DNA of 64,000 nucleotides from Duganella sp. BJB476 (lineage in GTDB: Bacteria; Pseudomonadota; Gammaproteobacteria; Burkholderiales; Burkholderiaceae_D): NCBI RefSeq assembly GCF_003416895.1, contig NZ_QVIO01000001.1, positions 930,001-994,000 on the forward strand, written 5' to 3'. This document shows positions 26,417 through 34,450 of this stretch, piece by piece. The translations under genes were made by a program, and so were the position numbers. Numbering within the stretch: the first letter of the stretch is position 1; each line of letters starts with the position of its first letter. The notes beneath the pieces are model-generated. The model did not search any database. It was not told the origin of the DNA and was given only the letters and a program-made list of their open reading frames with translations.

Positions 26417-27009
26417 CTTGCTATCTCCCGTTTATGCAACGTTTGTCCCATATGTCTACCATATCCAGATTGCCAGAAAGCAGCAAGCCCTGCGTTGTTT
26501 ATCTGTAAGGCACTGTGTTCAATCAAGCGACACCTCGCGGCAGTTGTCACAACGATGTCACACTCTTGTAAGAAAGGCAGCGTATGCATGGCGTTCAAAG
26601 CCAGGCCCGCGCTGTCGCGGCGGCGTCAGTGATGGGGGGAGGGGGATAGGGGCGCTGATGCCATTCCCGGTCGCCGGGAACTGTTCTCTTGCGGCAAATA
26701 TCGTTATAAATCATTCACTAAGCGCCATGTATTCAAGGGTGTTGCAGAGCAGCGTCAGACAACGTGAAGCGGGTTAAGCTTACTGGCTAGCAATATTCTT
26801 GTAAAGACTTATTTGCCGCGAGGAATCACCTGGTCAAATATTGTTGGATGGCAATAATGTGAATTTTGATGTATGCTGTGCTAACGACAACGCATGACTT
26901 TAAGTTACGATAGGTAATATTCCCCAAATAGTGCGCTGGAAGTAACCAGTTTTTAGCTGGATAGTGCGATGATGGAGGAGTAGCTAAGAATTTCCGACAT
27001 GGCGAAAAC
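26417..27009. other. 593-base AT-rich divergent region between fliE and fliM, no gene
   Basis: I see no credible coding sequence: open frames here lack ribosome sites and family signatures. Base composition drops, especially from 26700 to 26990, compared with GC-rich neighbours. The region must hold the promoters of fliEFGHIJ and fliMNPQR-flhBA. At 26999 a four-codon frame (ATG GCG AAA ACA TGA) ends on the fliM ATG, and a GGAGGAG stands at 26974-26980 too far from it to be an ordinary ribosome site. In lateral systems this interval holds the sigma-54 activator gene lafK, which is absent here. Confidence 0.7.
26545..26562 (+). promoter_or_regulatory. tandem TGTCACA direct repeat, 11-bp period
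   Basis: TGTCACA occurs at 26545-26551 and again at 26556-26562, exactly one helical turn apart, in the fliE-fliM divergent region and 129 bases upstream of fliE. Direct repeats at an 11-bp period are typical of sites for winged-helix response regulators. Which protein binds is unknown. Confidence 0.4.
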
Positions 27010-27888
27010 ATGACAACGACAAAACAGACCGCGCCACCTCAAGTTCTGGATCCATGCCTGCTGGGGCGGCCGGTGCACCTGCTGCATATCTTTGCGGCCC
27101 AGTTGCGCGACGATCTGGCGCAGTCGATGCGACTGAATATGAACCGCCGCTACTGGGGCGGCTTCCAGGTCGAGGACGTCACGTTCGAACGTCTCGAAGA
27201 CAAGGAAACCCGCGGCCGCTGGCTCAGCTTTGCCGCGCCGGCCGGGCAGATCGCCTTCTCGCTGGAGCGCAAGGTATTGCTCAGTGTGTTGAACTTCCGC
27301 TACGGCAGCGGCAAGGCCGACGCCGCCGCGCTGGACGAGAACACGGTGAAGGTCACCGCCACCGAAGAACGCCTCGCCGTGGTTCTGGGGCAACAGTTGG
27401 CCGGCACCCTGGCCGGCCGCATCGAACTCAATCTGCCGGTGCTCGACAAGCCGGCCCCGGCCGAAGGCGAGCAGGAGGCGGCCGACAGCGAATTCAAGCC
27501 GGCCCCCGGCTCCCACCCGCCCAAGGGCAGCTGGATCATCACCGTCACCGTGGCCGACATCCGCAGCGGCGCCACCGGCCAGTACTGGTTCGCGCTCGAC
27601 AAGACGCTGATGGCCAATGTGCTGCGCGGCCTGTTGCGTGACCGCGACGCCGGCAAGAAGGCCCAGACCGCCGCGCCGCTGGTGCAGCGCCTGCAGGTCG
27701 GCCTGGTCGGCCGCCTGGCCAGCAAGGAAGTGCCGCTGGGCAGCCTGTACGACCTGCAGGTCGGCGACGTGATCCCGATCAGCCTGAACAGAGCGGATGT
27801 GCTGCTGGAAGACTCCCGTCTGTTCACGGCCGCCGTCACCGAACACAAAGGCAAACTCTGTTTAACCTCTTTTGAAGACGCCGAATAA
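27010..27888 (+). CDS. fliM: divergent FliM-type motor switch protein without CheY-binding motif
   Basis: A 292-aa C-ring protein. The C-terminal SpoA/FliN-like domain is clear (VQRLQVGLVGRLASKEVPLG, then SLYDLQVGDVIPISLNRADV). The middle part (GRPVHLLHIFAAQLRDDLAQ, then RYWGGFQVEDVTFERLEDKE) fits FliM only loosely. Ordinary FliM is about 330 aa and begins with an EIDALL-type segment that binds phosphorylated CheY; this protein begins MTTTKQTAPPQVLDPCLLGR and lacks it. It is followed by fliN after one base. It could also be compared with SctQ-type proteins, but the complete flagellar context makes FliM the best call. Motor switching by CheY is doubtful. Confidence 0.85.
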   Translation: MTTTKQTAPPQVLDPCLLGRPVHLLHIFAAQLRDDLAQSMRLNMNRRYWGGFQVEDVTFERLEDKETRGRWLSFAAPAGQIAFSLERKVLLSVLNFRYGSGKADAAALDENTVKVTATEERLAVVLGQQLAGTLAGRIELNLPVLDKPAPAEGEQEAADSEFKPAPGSHPPKGSWIITVTVADIRSGATGQYWFALDKTLMANVLRGLLRDRDAGKKAQTAAPLVQRLQVGLVGRLASKEVPLGSLYDLQVGDVIPISLNRADVLLEDSRLFTAAVTEHKGKLCLTSFEDAE

Positions 27889-27889
27889 C

Positions 27890-28264
27890 ATGATGAACAT
27901 GAACGTAGCCAACCCTAGCGACGCCCTGCTGGAAGACCTGTCCGAAGAAATGATCATCGACCAGGTCGGCACCGAGCTGACCGACGTGCCGGCCGTGCCG
28001 ACCCGCCGCGACCTGCCGGCCATGATGCGCAAGATCCCCGTGACCCTGACGCTGGAAGTGGGCTCGGCCCGCATCTCGCTGCAGGAGCTGATGGCGATCG
28101 GCCCGGACAGCGTGGTCGAGCTCGACGTGCTGGCCGGCGAACCGCTGGTGATCAAGGTCAACGGCACCGCCATCGGCCGCGCCGAAGTGGTGGTGGCGGG
28201 CGAGAACTACGGCCTCAAAGTGATCGACCTGGACGGCCTGAATCTCGACATGATGACTCCATGA
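27890..28264 (+). CDS. fliN: flagellar motor switch protein FliN
   Basis: FliN, 124 aa, forms the lower C ring and a docking site for FliH. The SpoA domain is typical: MRKIPVTLTLEVGSARISLQ, ELMAIGPDSVVELDVLAGEP and LVIKVNGTAIGRAEVVVAGE. ATG at 27890 is used, one base after the fliM stop; two further ATGs within nine bases are alternatives. It overlaps fliP by four bases, leaving no room for fliO. Confidence 0.95.
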   Translation: MMNMNVANPSDALLEDLSEEMIIDQVGTELTDVPAVPTRRDLPAMMRKIPVTLTLEVGSARISLQELMAIGPDSVVELDVLAGEPLVIKVNGTAIGRAEVVVAGENYGLKVIDLDGLNLDMMTP

Positions 28265-29031
28265 CCTGGAGCACTAACCCGCAGTGGCGCCGGCGACTGC
28301 TGCCTGCGGCCGCGGGCTTGACGTTGCTGGGCCTGCTGGCCTGCGTCCCGGCCCACGCGGTCGACCTGCTGGCCAACGTGGTGCCCGGCGCCAAAACCGA
28401 ACTGACGGTCAAGACCCAGATCCTGATCGTCATGACCTTGCTGGGCTTGCTCCCGGTGATGGTCATGATGATGACCAGCTTCACCCGCTTCGTGATCGTG
28501 CTGTCGCTGCTGCGCCAGGCGCTGGGCCTGCAGCAGGGCCTGCCCAACCGCATCATCACCGGGGTGGCGCTGATTTTAACGCTGCTGGTGATGCGCCCGA
28601 TCGGCGACCAGATCTGGACCGAAGCCTTCGTGCCCTACGACCAGGACAAGATCGGCCTGGAGGTGGCGCTGCAGATCGCCGAGAAGCCGGTGTCGCGCTT
28701 CATGCTGGCGCAGACCAGCAAGGCGGCGCTGCAGCAGATCGCCCACCTGGCCGGCGAGGACAAGATCACCGAACCGTCGCAGCACGCCTTCACCGTCAAG
28801 CTGGCGGCGTTCGTGCTGTCGGAGCTGAAGACCGCATTCCAGATCGGCTGCATGCTGTTCATTCCCTTCCTGGTGATCGACCTGGTGGTGTCGTCGGTGC
28901 TGATGGCGATGGGTATGATGATGCTGTCGCCGCTGGTGATTTCATTGCCGTTCAAGCTGCTGCTGTTTGTGCTGGTGGACGGCTGGACCCTGACCGTCAA
29001 TACGCTCGTCACGAGCGTGCAGGCTTACTAA
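28261..29031 (+). CDS. fliP: flagellar export gate protein FliP
   Basis: FliP, 256 aa, is the main component of the export gate. It has an N-terminal signal-like segment (LLPAAAGLTLLGLLACVPAH) followed by conserved membrane segments: MTLLGLLPVMVMMMTSFTRF, VIVLSLLRQALGLQQGLPNR and LKTAFQIGCMLFIPFLVIDL. The ATG overlaps the fliN stop (ATGA). Confidence 0.97.
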   Translation: MTWSTNPQWRRRLLPAAAGLTLLGLLACVPAHAVDLLANVVPGAKTELTVKTQILIVMTLLGLLPVMVMMMTSFTRFVIVLSLLRQALGLQQGLPNRIITGVALILTLLVMRPIGDQIWTEAFVPYDQDKIGLEVALQIAEKPVSRFMLAQTSKAALQQIAHLAGEDKITEPSQHAFTVKLAAFVLSELKTAFQIGCMLFIPFLVIDLVVSSVLMAMGMMMLSPLVISLPFKLLLFVLVDGWTLTVNTLVTSVQAY

Positions 29032-29042
29032 GGAGCGAACTG

Positions 29043-29315
29043 ATGCTGACTCCCGAAGTTGCCGTCGACCTGGTGGTCGAATCGCTGCACATCGTCATGC
29101 TGCTGGTGGTGATCCTGGTTGTGCCCGGCCTGATCACCGGCCTGGTGGTGGCGCTGGTGCAGGCCGCCACGCAGATCAATGAACAGACCTTGAGCTTCCT
29201 GCCGAGGCTGCTGGTGACCCTGCTGGCGATCATCCTGATGGGGCGCTGGATGGCCGGCTACCTGATGGACTTCTGCGTCTCGATCTTCACCCGCGCGGCC
29301 ACGCTGGTCGGCTAG
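29043..29315 (+). CDS. fliQ: flagellar export gate protein FliQ
   Basis: FliQ, 90 aa, is a two-helix gate subunit. MLTPEVAVDLVVESLHIVML, VVPGLITGLVVALVQAATQI and NEQTLSFLPRLLVTLLAIIL are diagnostic. AAGGAG lies seven bases before the ATG at 29043. It sits between fliP and fliR. Confidence 0.96.
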   Translation: MLTPEVAVDLVVESLHIVMLLVVILVVPGLITGLVVALVQAATQINEQTLSFLPRLLVTLLAIILMGRWMAGYLMDFCVSIFTRAATLVG

Positions 29316-29325
29316 CTGCCCCGTC

Positions 29326-30114
29326 ATGGAACCGATCCTGAGCCAGTTGCTGCCGATGCTCACCGCGCTGTGGTGGCCGTTCTGCCGCATCCTGGCGATG
29401 TTCATCGGCGCCCCGGTGCTGGGCGAGGCGGTCACGCCGGTCACGGTGCGCATCCTGATCGCGCTGGTGCTGGCCATCCTGATGCTGCCGCTGACCACCG
29501 CCGCCGGCGCCTATGCGATCGAGCCGTTTTCCATGCACGGCGTGGTGGCCACCATCGAGCAGGCGCTGATCGGCTTCGTGCTGGGCCTGGCCTTCCACTT
29601 CGCCATGTCGGTGATCGGCGTGCTGGGCTACCTGGTGTCGTCGCAGATGGGCTTTTCGATGGCGGTGATGAACGACCCGATGAACGGCCAGTCGTCGGAC
29701 GTTGTGTCGGCGCTGCTGTCGGTGCTGTCGATCATCGTCTTCTTCGCCATCGACGGCCACCTGGTGATCGCCAACGTCATCGGCCAGAGCTTCAAGGCCT
29801 GGCCGCTGGGCCACGGCTACAACCCGCTGCTGCTGAACGCGATCGCCTACAACGTCGCCTGGATTTTTTCCGCCGCCATGCTGCTGGCCATTCCCATCGT
29901 GTTTTCCACGCTGGTGGTGCAGCTGGGCTTCGGCCTGCTGAACCGGGTGGCGCCGGCGCTGAACCTGTTCGCGCTGGGTTTTTCCGTGATCACCATTTTC
30001 GGCCTGATGATGCTGGCGCAGGTGGTGCGCTTCATCCCCGAGCATTATGTGCGCATGACCAATATGGTGCTGGAGCTGATACGCCAGCAGATGCAGGTGG
30101 CGGTCCATGGCTGA
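29326..30114 (+). CDS. fliR: flagellar export gate protein FliR
   Basis: FliR, 262 aa, is a polytopic gate protein with about six membrane helices. Family segments include WPFCRILAMFIGAPVLGEAV, VGSQMGF-like SSQMGFSMAVMNDPMNGQSS and VQLGFGLLNRVAPALNLFAL. It overlaps flhB by eight bases. Confidence 0.95.
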   Translation: MEPILSQLLPMLTALWWPFCRILAMFIGAPVLGEAVTPVTVRILIALVLAILMLPLTTAAGAYAIEPFSMHGVVATIEQALIGFVLGLAFHFAMSVIGVLGYLVSSQMGFSMAVMNDPMNGQSSDVVSALLSVLSIIVFFAIDGHLVIANVIGQSFKAWPLGHGYNPLLLNAIAYNVAWIFSAAMLLAIPIVFSTLVVQLGFGLLNRVAPALNLFALGFSVITIFGLMMLAQVVRFIPEHYVRMTNMVLELIRQQMQVAVHG

Positions 30115-31246
30115 TCAGGACAGCGCCGATAAAACAGAAAAGGCTTCACAGCAGAAGCTCAAGAAGTCGCGCCAGGAAGGGCAGGTGGTGCGTTCGCGCG
30201 ACCTGTCGACGGCGATCGGCATCCTGGTCAGCCTGAAGCTGTTCGTCTACCTGCTGCCCGACTACCTGGGCGAATTCCTCGAGATCTTCCACCAGAGCTT
30301 TGCGCCGTTCAGTGCCTCGGGCGCGATCGAGAACGCCATGTCGACCGTGTTCAGCTCGGCGATGTGGTTGCTGATCAAGATGGTGCTGCCGCTGTTCGTG
30401 GTGCCGTTCTTCATCGTGCTGGGAGCGATGGTGCCGGGCGGCTGGGTGGTCAGCACCAAGCACTGGGAACCCAAGATGGATCGCCTGAGTCCGGCGGCCA
30501 ACCTGGGGCGGCTGTTCAGCGCCAAGCACGCCACCGAATTCCTGATCTCGCTGGGCAAGGCGGGCGTGCTGATCGCGGTGCTGGTGCATGTGGCGCGCTC
30601 GACGGTGCAGAGCTACACCCAGCTGCAGCACATGCCGATGGGCCAGGCCATGATGATGGGCTCGAATTTGATGCTGGATGGCTTGATGTCGCTGGTCGCA
30701 GTGTTTATCATCTTCGCCTTGGTCGATGTGCCGGCGCAGGCGTATTTCTTTGCCAAGAACCAGCGCATGTCCAAGCAGGACCAGAAGGAGGAGCACAAGT
30801 CGAGCGAGGGCCGGCCGGAAGTGAAGAGCCGCATCCGCCAGCTGCAGCGGGCGATGGCGCGGCGCAGCGCGCGCAAGACGGTGCCGACCGCCGACGTGGT
30901 GATCGTCAACCCGGAGCATTACGCGGTGGCGCTCAAGTATGACCAGAACCGTGCCGAAGCACCGTATGTGATCGCCAAGGGCATCGATGAGATGGCCTTG
31001 TACATCCGCCAGCTGGCGGTCGAGTTCAAGATCGAGGTGATGCCGCTGGCGCCGCTGGCGCGCGCCATCTACAACACCAGCCAGGTCAACCAGCAGATCC
31101 CGGTCCAGCTGTACCAGGCGGTGTCGCAGGTGTTGAACTACATATTGCAGTTGAAGGCATTCCGTACCGGACGGCGCACCGCCGAGCCGGTGTATCCAAA
31201 AGAAGTCGATGTCCCCACATCCATGAGCGAGGCTAGTAAGTCATGA
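30107..31246 (+). CDS. flhB: flagellar export specificity switch protein FlhB
   Basis: FlhB, 379 aa, switches export from rod/hook to filament substrates after self-cleavage. The N-terminal KTEKASQQKLKKSRQEGQVV is conserved, as are four membrane helices and the cleavage motif, here NPEH (residues about 268-271) where NPTH is usual; the cleaved Asn-Pro bond is retained. The C-terminal YDQNRAEAPYVIAKGIDEMA is normal. It overlaps fliR and flhA. Confidence 0.95.
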   Translation: MADQDSADKTEKASQQKLKKSRQEGQVVRSRDLSTAIGILVSLKLFVYLLPDYLGEFLEIFHQSFAPFSASGAIENAMSTVFSSAMWLLIKMVLPLFVVPFFIVLGAMVPGGWVVSTKHWEPKMDRLSPAANLGRLFSAKHATEFLISLGKAGVLIAVLVHVARSTVQSYTQLQHMPMGQAMMMGSNLMLDGLMSLVAVFIIFALVDVPAQAYFFAKNQRMSKQDQKEEHKSSEGRPEVKSRIRQLQRAMARRSARKTVPTADVVIVNPEHYAVALKYDQNRAEAPYVIAKGIDEMALYIRQLAVEFKIEVMPLAPLARAIYNTSQVNQQIPVQLYQAVSQVLNYILQLKAFRTGRRTAEPVYPKEVDVPTSMSEASKS

Positions 31247-33330
31247 ATTTTTTGAACAGGCTGGTCGCAGAAGCGCGTCGCCACAAGTTCGCCACGCCGG
31301 CATTCCTGCTGGTGATTTTGGCGATGATCATCCTGCCATTGCCGCCTATCCTGCTGGACGTGATGTTCACGTTCAACATCGTGCTGGCGCTGATCGTGAT
31401 CCTGGTGTCGGTGTCGGCCCGCCGCCCGCTGGACTTCTCGGTGTTCCCGACGGTGATCCTGGCCACCACCATGATGCGCCTGACCTTGAACGTGGCGTCG
31501 ACCCGCGTGGTGCTGCTGCACGGCCATGAAGGCACGGCTGCGGCCGGCCAGGTGATCGAGGCCTTCGGCAAGGTCGTCATCGGCGGTAACTATGTGGTCG
31601 GTATCGTGGTGTTCGTGATCCTGATGATCATCAACTTCATGGTGGTGACCAAGGGTGCGGAACGGATTTCCGAAGTGTCGGCGCGCTTCACCTTGGACGC
31701 CTTGCCGGGCAAGCAGATGGCGATCGACGCCGACCTCAACGCCGGCCTGATCAACCAGGAAAAAGCCCAGGCGCGGCGCCAGGATGTCGCCGCCGAGGCC
31801 GACTTCTACGGCGCCATGGATGGCGCTTCCAAGTTCGTGCGCGGCGACGCCGTCGCCAGTATCCTGATCCTGATCATCAACATGGTCGGCGGCGTGGCGA
31901 TCGGCGCGCTGATGCAGGACATGTCCTTCGGCGACGCCTTCCGCCAGTACGCGCTGCTGACCATCGGTGACGGCCTGGTGGCGCAGATCCCGGCGCTGCT
32001 GCTGTCGGCCGCGGCGGCGATCCTGGTGACCCGTATCTCCGACTCCGGCGACTTCGAACAGCAAGTCGGCGGCCAGGTGCTGGCCTCGCCGCAGGTGATG
32101 CTGAGCGCCTCGGGCATGATGCTGATCCTGGCCATGGTGCCGGGCATGCCGTGGCAGATGTTCGGTCCGTTCGCGCTGGTGCTGGCCTATGTCGGCTACC
32201 GGCTGCTGCAAAGGGTCAAGGCGCCCGACACCAGCAACCTCGACGCCATCGAGGCGGCGCTGCGCGACGACCGCAACCCCGAGCTCGACTGGCACAGCCT
32301 GCCGGCCGTGCAGCAGTTGCAGGTGGCGCTGGGCTACAAGCTGGTCAGCCTGATCGACAAGGCCCACGGCGAACCGCTGACCAAGCGCGTCAAGGGCGTG
32401 CGCCAGAGCCTGTCCGAAGCGATGGGCCTGCTGCTGCCGCCGATCATCGTGCGCGACGACCTGGGCCTGAAGCCTTCGCAGTATTCGGTGATGTTGTCGG
32501 GCAGCGTGGTGGCCCAGGCCGAGGTGTTCGCCGACCGCCTGATGGCGATCCCGTCGCCGAATATCTACGGCCAGATCGACGGCATCCCCGGCATCGAGCC
32601 GGCCTACGGCATGCCGGTGACCTGGATCGAGACCAGCGAGAAGGCCAACGCGCTGGGGCTGGGCTACCAGGTGGTGGAGGCGCCGAGCGCGATCGCCACC
32701 CATTTGTCCAAGCTGATCCGCGAATACCTGCCGGAGCTGTTCCGCCACGAGGACGTGCCGGCGCTGATGGACCGGCTGGCGGCGCTGTCGCCCAAGCTGG
32801 CCGGCTCGCTGGACAAGGCGCTGACCCACACGCAGATGCTGCGCGTGTTCCGCGTGCTGCTGGCGGAAAACGTCTCGCTCAGGGATATCGTGCCGATCGC
32901 CACCACCCTGGTCGACAGTTCCGAGACCACCAAGGATCCCATCCTGCTGGCGGCCGAGGTGCGCTGCGCGCTGCGGCGCCAGATCGTCACCGGCCTGTTC
33001 GGGCAGAAGACCGAGATGCAGGCCTTCAACCTGGGCGGCGACCTGGAGAACATGCTGCTGGGCTCGCTGAACCAGGCGCGCCAGAGCGGCAAGATCGTGC
33101 TGGACAACTATCCCATCGATCCGCACCTGCTGGCGCAGCTGCAGGTCAACATGCCGGTGGCGCGCGAGCAGATGAAGCAGCAGGCCACGCCGCCGCTGCT
33201 GCTGGTGCTGCCGCAGATCCGTCCGCTGCTGGCGCGCTATGCGCGGCTGTTCGCGCCCGGCCTGCATGTGCTGTCGTACAACGAGATCCCGGAAAACCGC
33301 GAGGTCAGCATCATCGGCACGGTAGGCTGA
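31243..33330 (+). CDS. flhA: flagellar export gate protein FlhA
   Basis: FlhA, 695 aa, is the export-gate ring protein of the FHIPEP family. The membrane half has LPLPPILLDVMFTFNIVLAL, RRPLDFSVFPTVILATTMMR, LTLNVASTRVVLLHGHEGT and VVTKGAERISEVSARFTLDA; the cytoplasmic half has LRDIVPIATTLVDSSETTKD. The ATG overlaps the flhB stop (ATGA). It is the last gene of the plus-strand fliM-flhA operon and is followed by a terminator. Confidence 0.97.
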   Translation: MNFLNRLVAEARRHKFATPAFLLVILAMIILPLPPILLDVMFTFNIVLALIVILVSVSARRPLDFSVFPTVILATTMMRLTLNVASTRVVLLHGHEGTAAAGQVIEAFGKVVIGGNYVVGIVVFVILMIINFMVVTKGAERISEVSARFTLDALPGKQMAIDADLNAGLINQEKAQARRQDVAAEADFYGAMDGASKFVRGDAVASILILIINMVGGVAIGALMQDMSFGDAFRQYALLTIGDGLVAQIPALLLSAAAAILVTRISDSGDFEQQVGGQVLASPQVMLSASGMMLILAMVPGMPWQMFGPFALVLAYVGYRLLQRVKAPDTSNLDAIEAALRDDRNPELDWHSLPAVQQLQVALGYKLVSLIDKAHGEPLTKRVKGVRQSLSEAMGLLLPPIIVRDDLGLKPSQYSVMLSGSVVAQAEVFADRLMAIPSPNIYGQIDGIPGIEPAYGMPVTWIETSEKANALGLGYQVVEAPSAIATHLSKLIREYLPELFRHEDVPALMDRLAALSPKLAGSLDKALTHTQMLRVFRVLLAENVSLRDIVPIATTLVDSSETTKDPILLAAEVRCALRRQIVTGLFGQKTEMQAFNLGGDLENMLLGSLNQARQSGKIVLDNYPIDPHLLAQLQVNMPVAREQMKQQATPPLLLVLPQIRPLLARYARLFAPGLHVLSYNEIPENREVSIIGTVG

Positions 33331-33354
33331 TCCCCGCCGGCGCCGGCCAGACAG

Positions 33355-33386
33355 CCCGCCCGGCGCCAGCGCCCGGCGGGTTTTTT
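33355..33386 (+). terminator. intrinsic terminator after flhA
   Basis: CCCGCC at 33355 pairs with GGCGGG ending at 33380; an inner GGCGC/GCGCC stem extends it across one mismatch, and six T follow. It closes the fliMNPQR-flhBA operon 24 bases after the flhA stop. Confidence 0.85.
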
Positions 33387-33398
33387 ATTTCCGGGGAT

Positions 33399-34349
33399 TC
33401 AGGCCGACTCGGAGAACAGGTCGTCCGGCGGCAGCGGCTGCGACAGCAGCACGGCCAGCTCCGCCATGGCCTTGAAGATGGCCTGGCTCAGCGCCGCCGT
33501 GTGGGCGCGGGTAGGGTAGTTGTGTTCGCCGCCGGCCGGCGGCAGTTCGCGCCGCAGGCGGCAGCGCAAGATCGTCAGGCCGCAGCGGCTGACGGTGGCC
33601 GCCAGCTGTGGCAGCATTTCGCGCATGTGCTGCATGGCCGAGGTCTGCGCCGCGCCCACTTCCAGCGCCACGCCGTTGCCGGTGGCCGGCTCCATCTGGA
33701 TCACCACCCGGCCCACGCCCGGCAGCATCAGCTCCAGCCGCAGCGCCACCCGCGAACGGCGGCGGCGGTTGTGGCGTTCCTGTTCCTCGTCGTCCTTGAC
33801 GATCACCTTCAGCACCAGGCGCTCGGCGCCCCACGCATACACGGCGAAGCGCCACGGCTCCATCTCGGTCACCAGCGGCAGGCCGGGGCGGCCGTCGCGC
33901 ATGGCGGCCGGCGTGTGGTCGGCCATGAACAGGCTGGACGGCACATGCTGGCCGTTGGCCTGCTCCAGCCAGGCGGCGCGCTGCTCGGCATAGGTGCGCA
34001 CCATGACTTGCCAGGAGGCGGCCATCATTTGCGTGTCGGGCGGCTGCCAGACCAGCTGGCGCGACAGGAAGACTTGATTGGGGCGCATCGCCGCCGGATC
34101 GGCGGCGTTCGGCACTTCGGCCAGCGCGGCGGCCAGCGCTTCGACGCCCGATTGCGGCAGCGGCAGGCCGTCCTGGCCATCGAGCAGCACGCCGACGGCG
34201 CCGGGCCCGCTGGGCGCCAGCGGGCCGACCGGATAATCCGCATCCAACGGCATTGAGTCCGGCGCGCGCGCAACCGGGCCTGGCGTGGTGGTCTGCCGGT
34301 CCGGAATGCCCAGCGGGCGCGAAGTTGGTCCGATGCGGTCTAAAGCCAT
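33399..34349 (-). CDS. second FliK-like (Flg_hook C-terminal) protein
   Basis: A 316-aa protein not recognised by full-length similarity. Residues about 200-280 (ALRLELMLPGVGRVVIQMEP, then GNGVALEVGAAQTSAMQHMR, then EMLPQLAATVSRCGLTI) fit the FliK C-terminal Flg_hook pattern: a beta pair around a GRVxI core, then a helix with LPQL. The N-terminal 100 residues are Pro/Ala-rich. It lies between flhA (opposite strand) and the flagellin gene (same strand, after a terminator). A FliK already exists at 16945-18531, so this one could tune hook or filament export. The ATG at 34349 is weakly preceded; a TTG one codon earlier is possible. Confidence 0.6.
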   Translation of the reverse strand: MALDRIGPTSRPLGIPDRQTTTPGPVARAPDSMPLDADYPVGPLAPSGPGAVGVLLDGQDGLPLPQSGVEALAAALAEVPNAADPAAMRPNQVFLSRQLVWQPPDTQMMAASWQVMVRTYAEQRAAWLEQANGQHVPSSLFMADHTPAAMRDGRPGLPLVTEMEPWRFAVYAWGAERLVLKVIVKDDEEQERHNRRRRSRVALRLELMLPGVGRVVIQMEPATGNGVALEVGAAQTSAMQHMREMLPQLAATVSRCGLTILRCRLRRELPPAGGEHNYPTRAHTAALSQAIFKAMAELAVLLSQPLPPDDLFSESA

Positions 34350-34376
34350 CAAGCTCGCTCTCGAAAAAATCCGATG

Positions 34377-34407
34377 AAAAAAAAGCCAACCGAGACTCCG
34401 GTTGGCT
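34377..34407 (-). terminator. intrinsic terminator after flagellin gene
   Basis: On the minus strand AGCCAACCG, a six-base loop, CGGTTGGCT, then a run of eight T (complement of 34377-34384). It ends the flagellin transcript 44 bases after the stop, so the FliK-like gene downstream needs read-through or its own promoter. Confidence 0.9.
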
Positions 34408-34450
34408 CCTTGTATTCCTGACCCGCGAGCAGATCAGGAAGGCGCTACGA

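Noticed and set aside
24260..26632. A 790-codon open frame antisense to fliF and fliE
   Set aside because: Low-complexity His/Gly/Arg/Val composition typical of reverse-frame shadow; FliF and FliE are certain.
26364..26777. A 137-codon plus-strand frame in the fliE-fliM gap
   Set aside because: No ribosome site, overlaps the fliE start antisense, and composition is not protein-like; no lafK or other motif.
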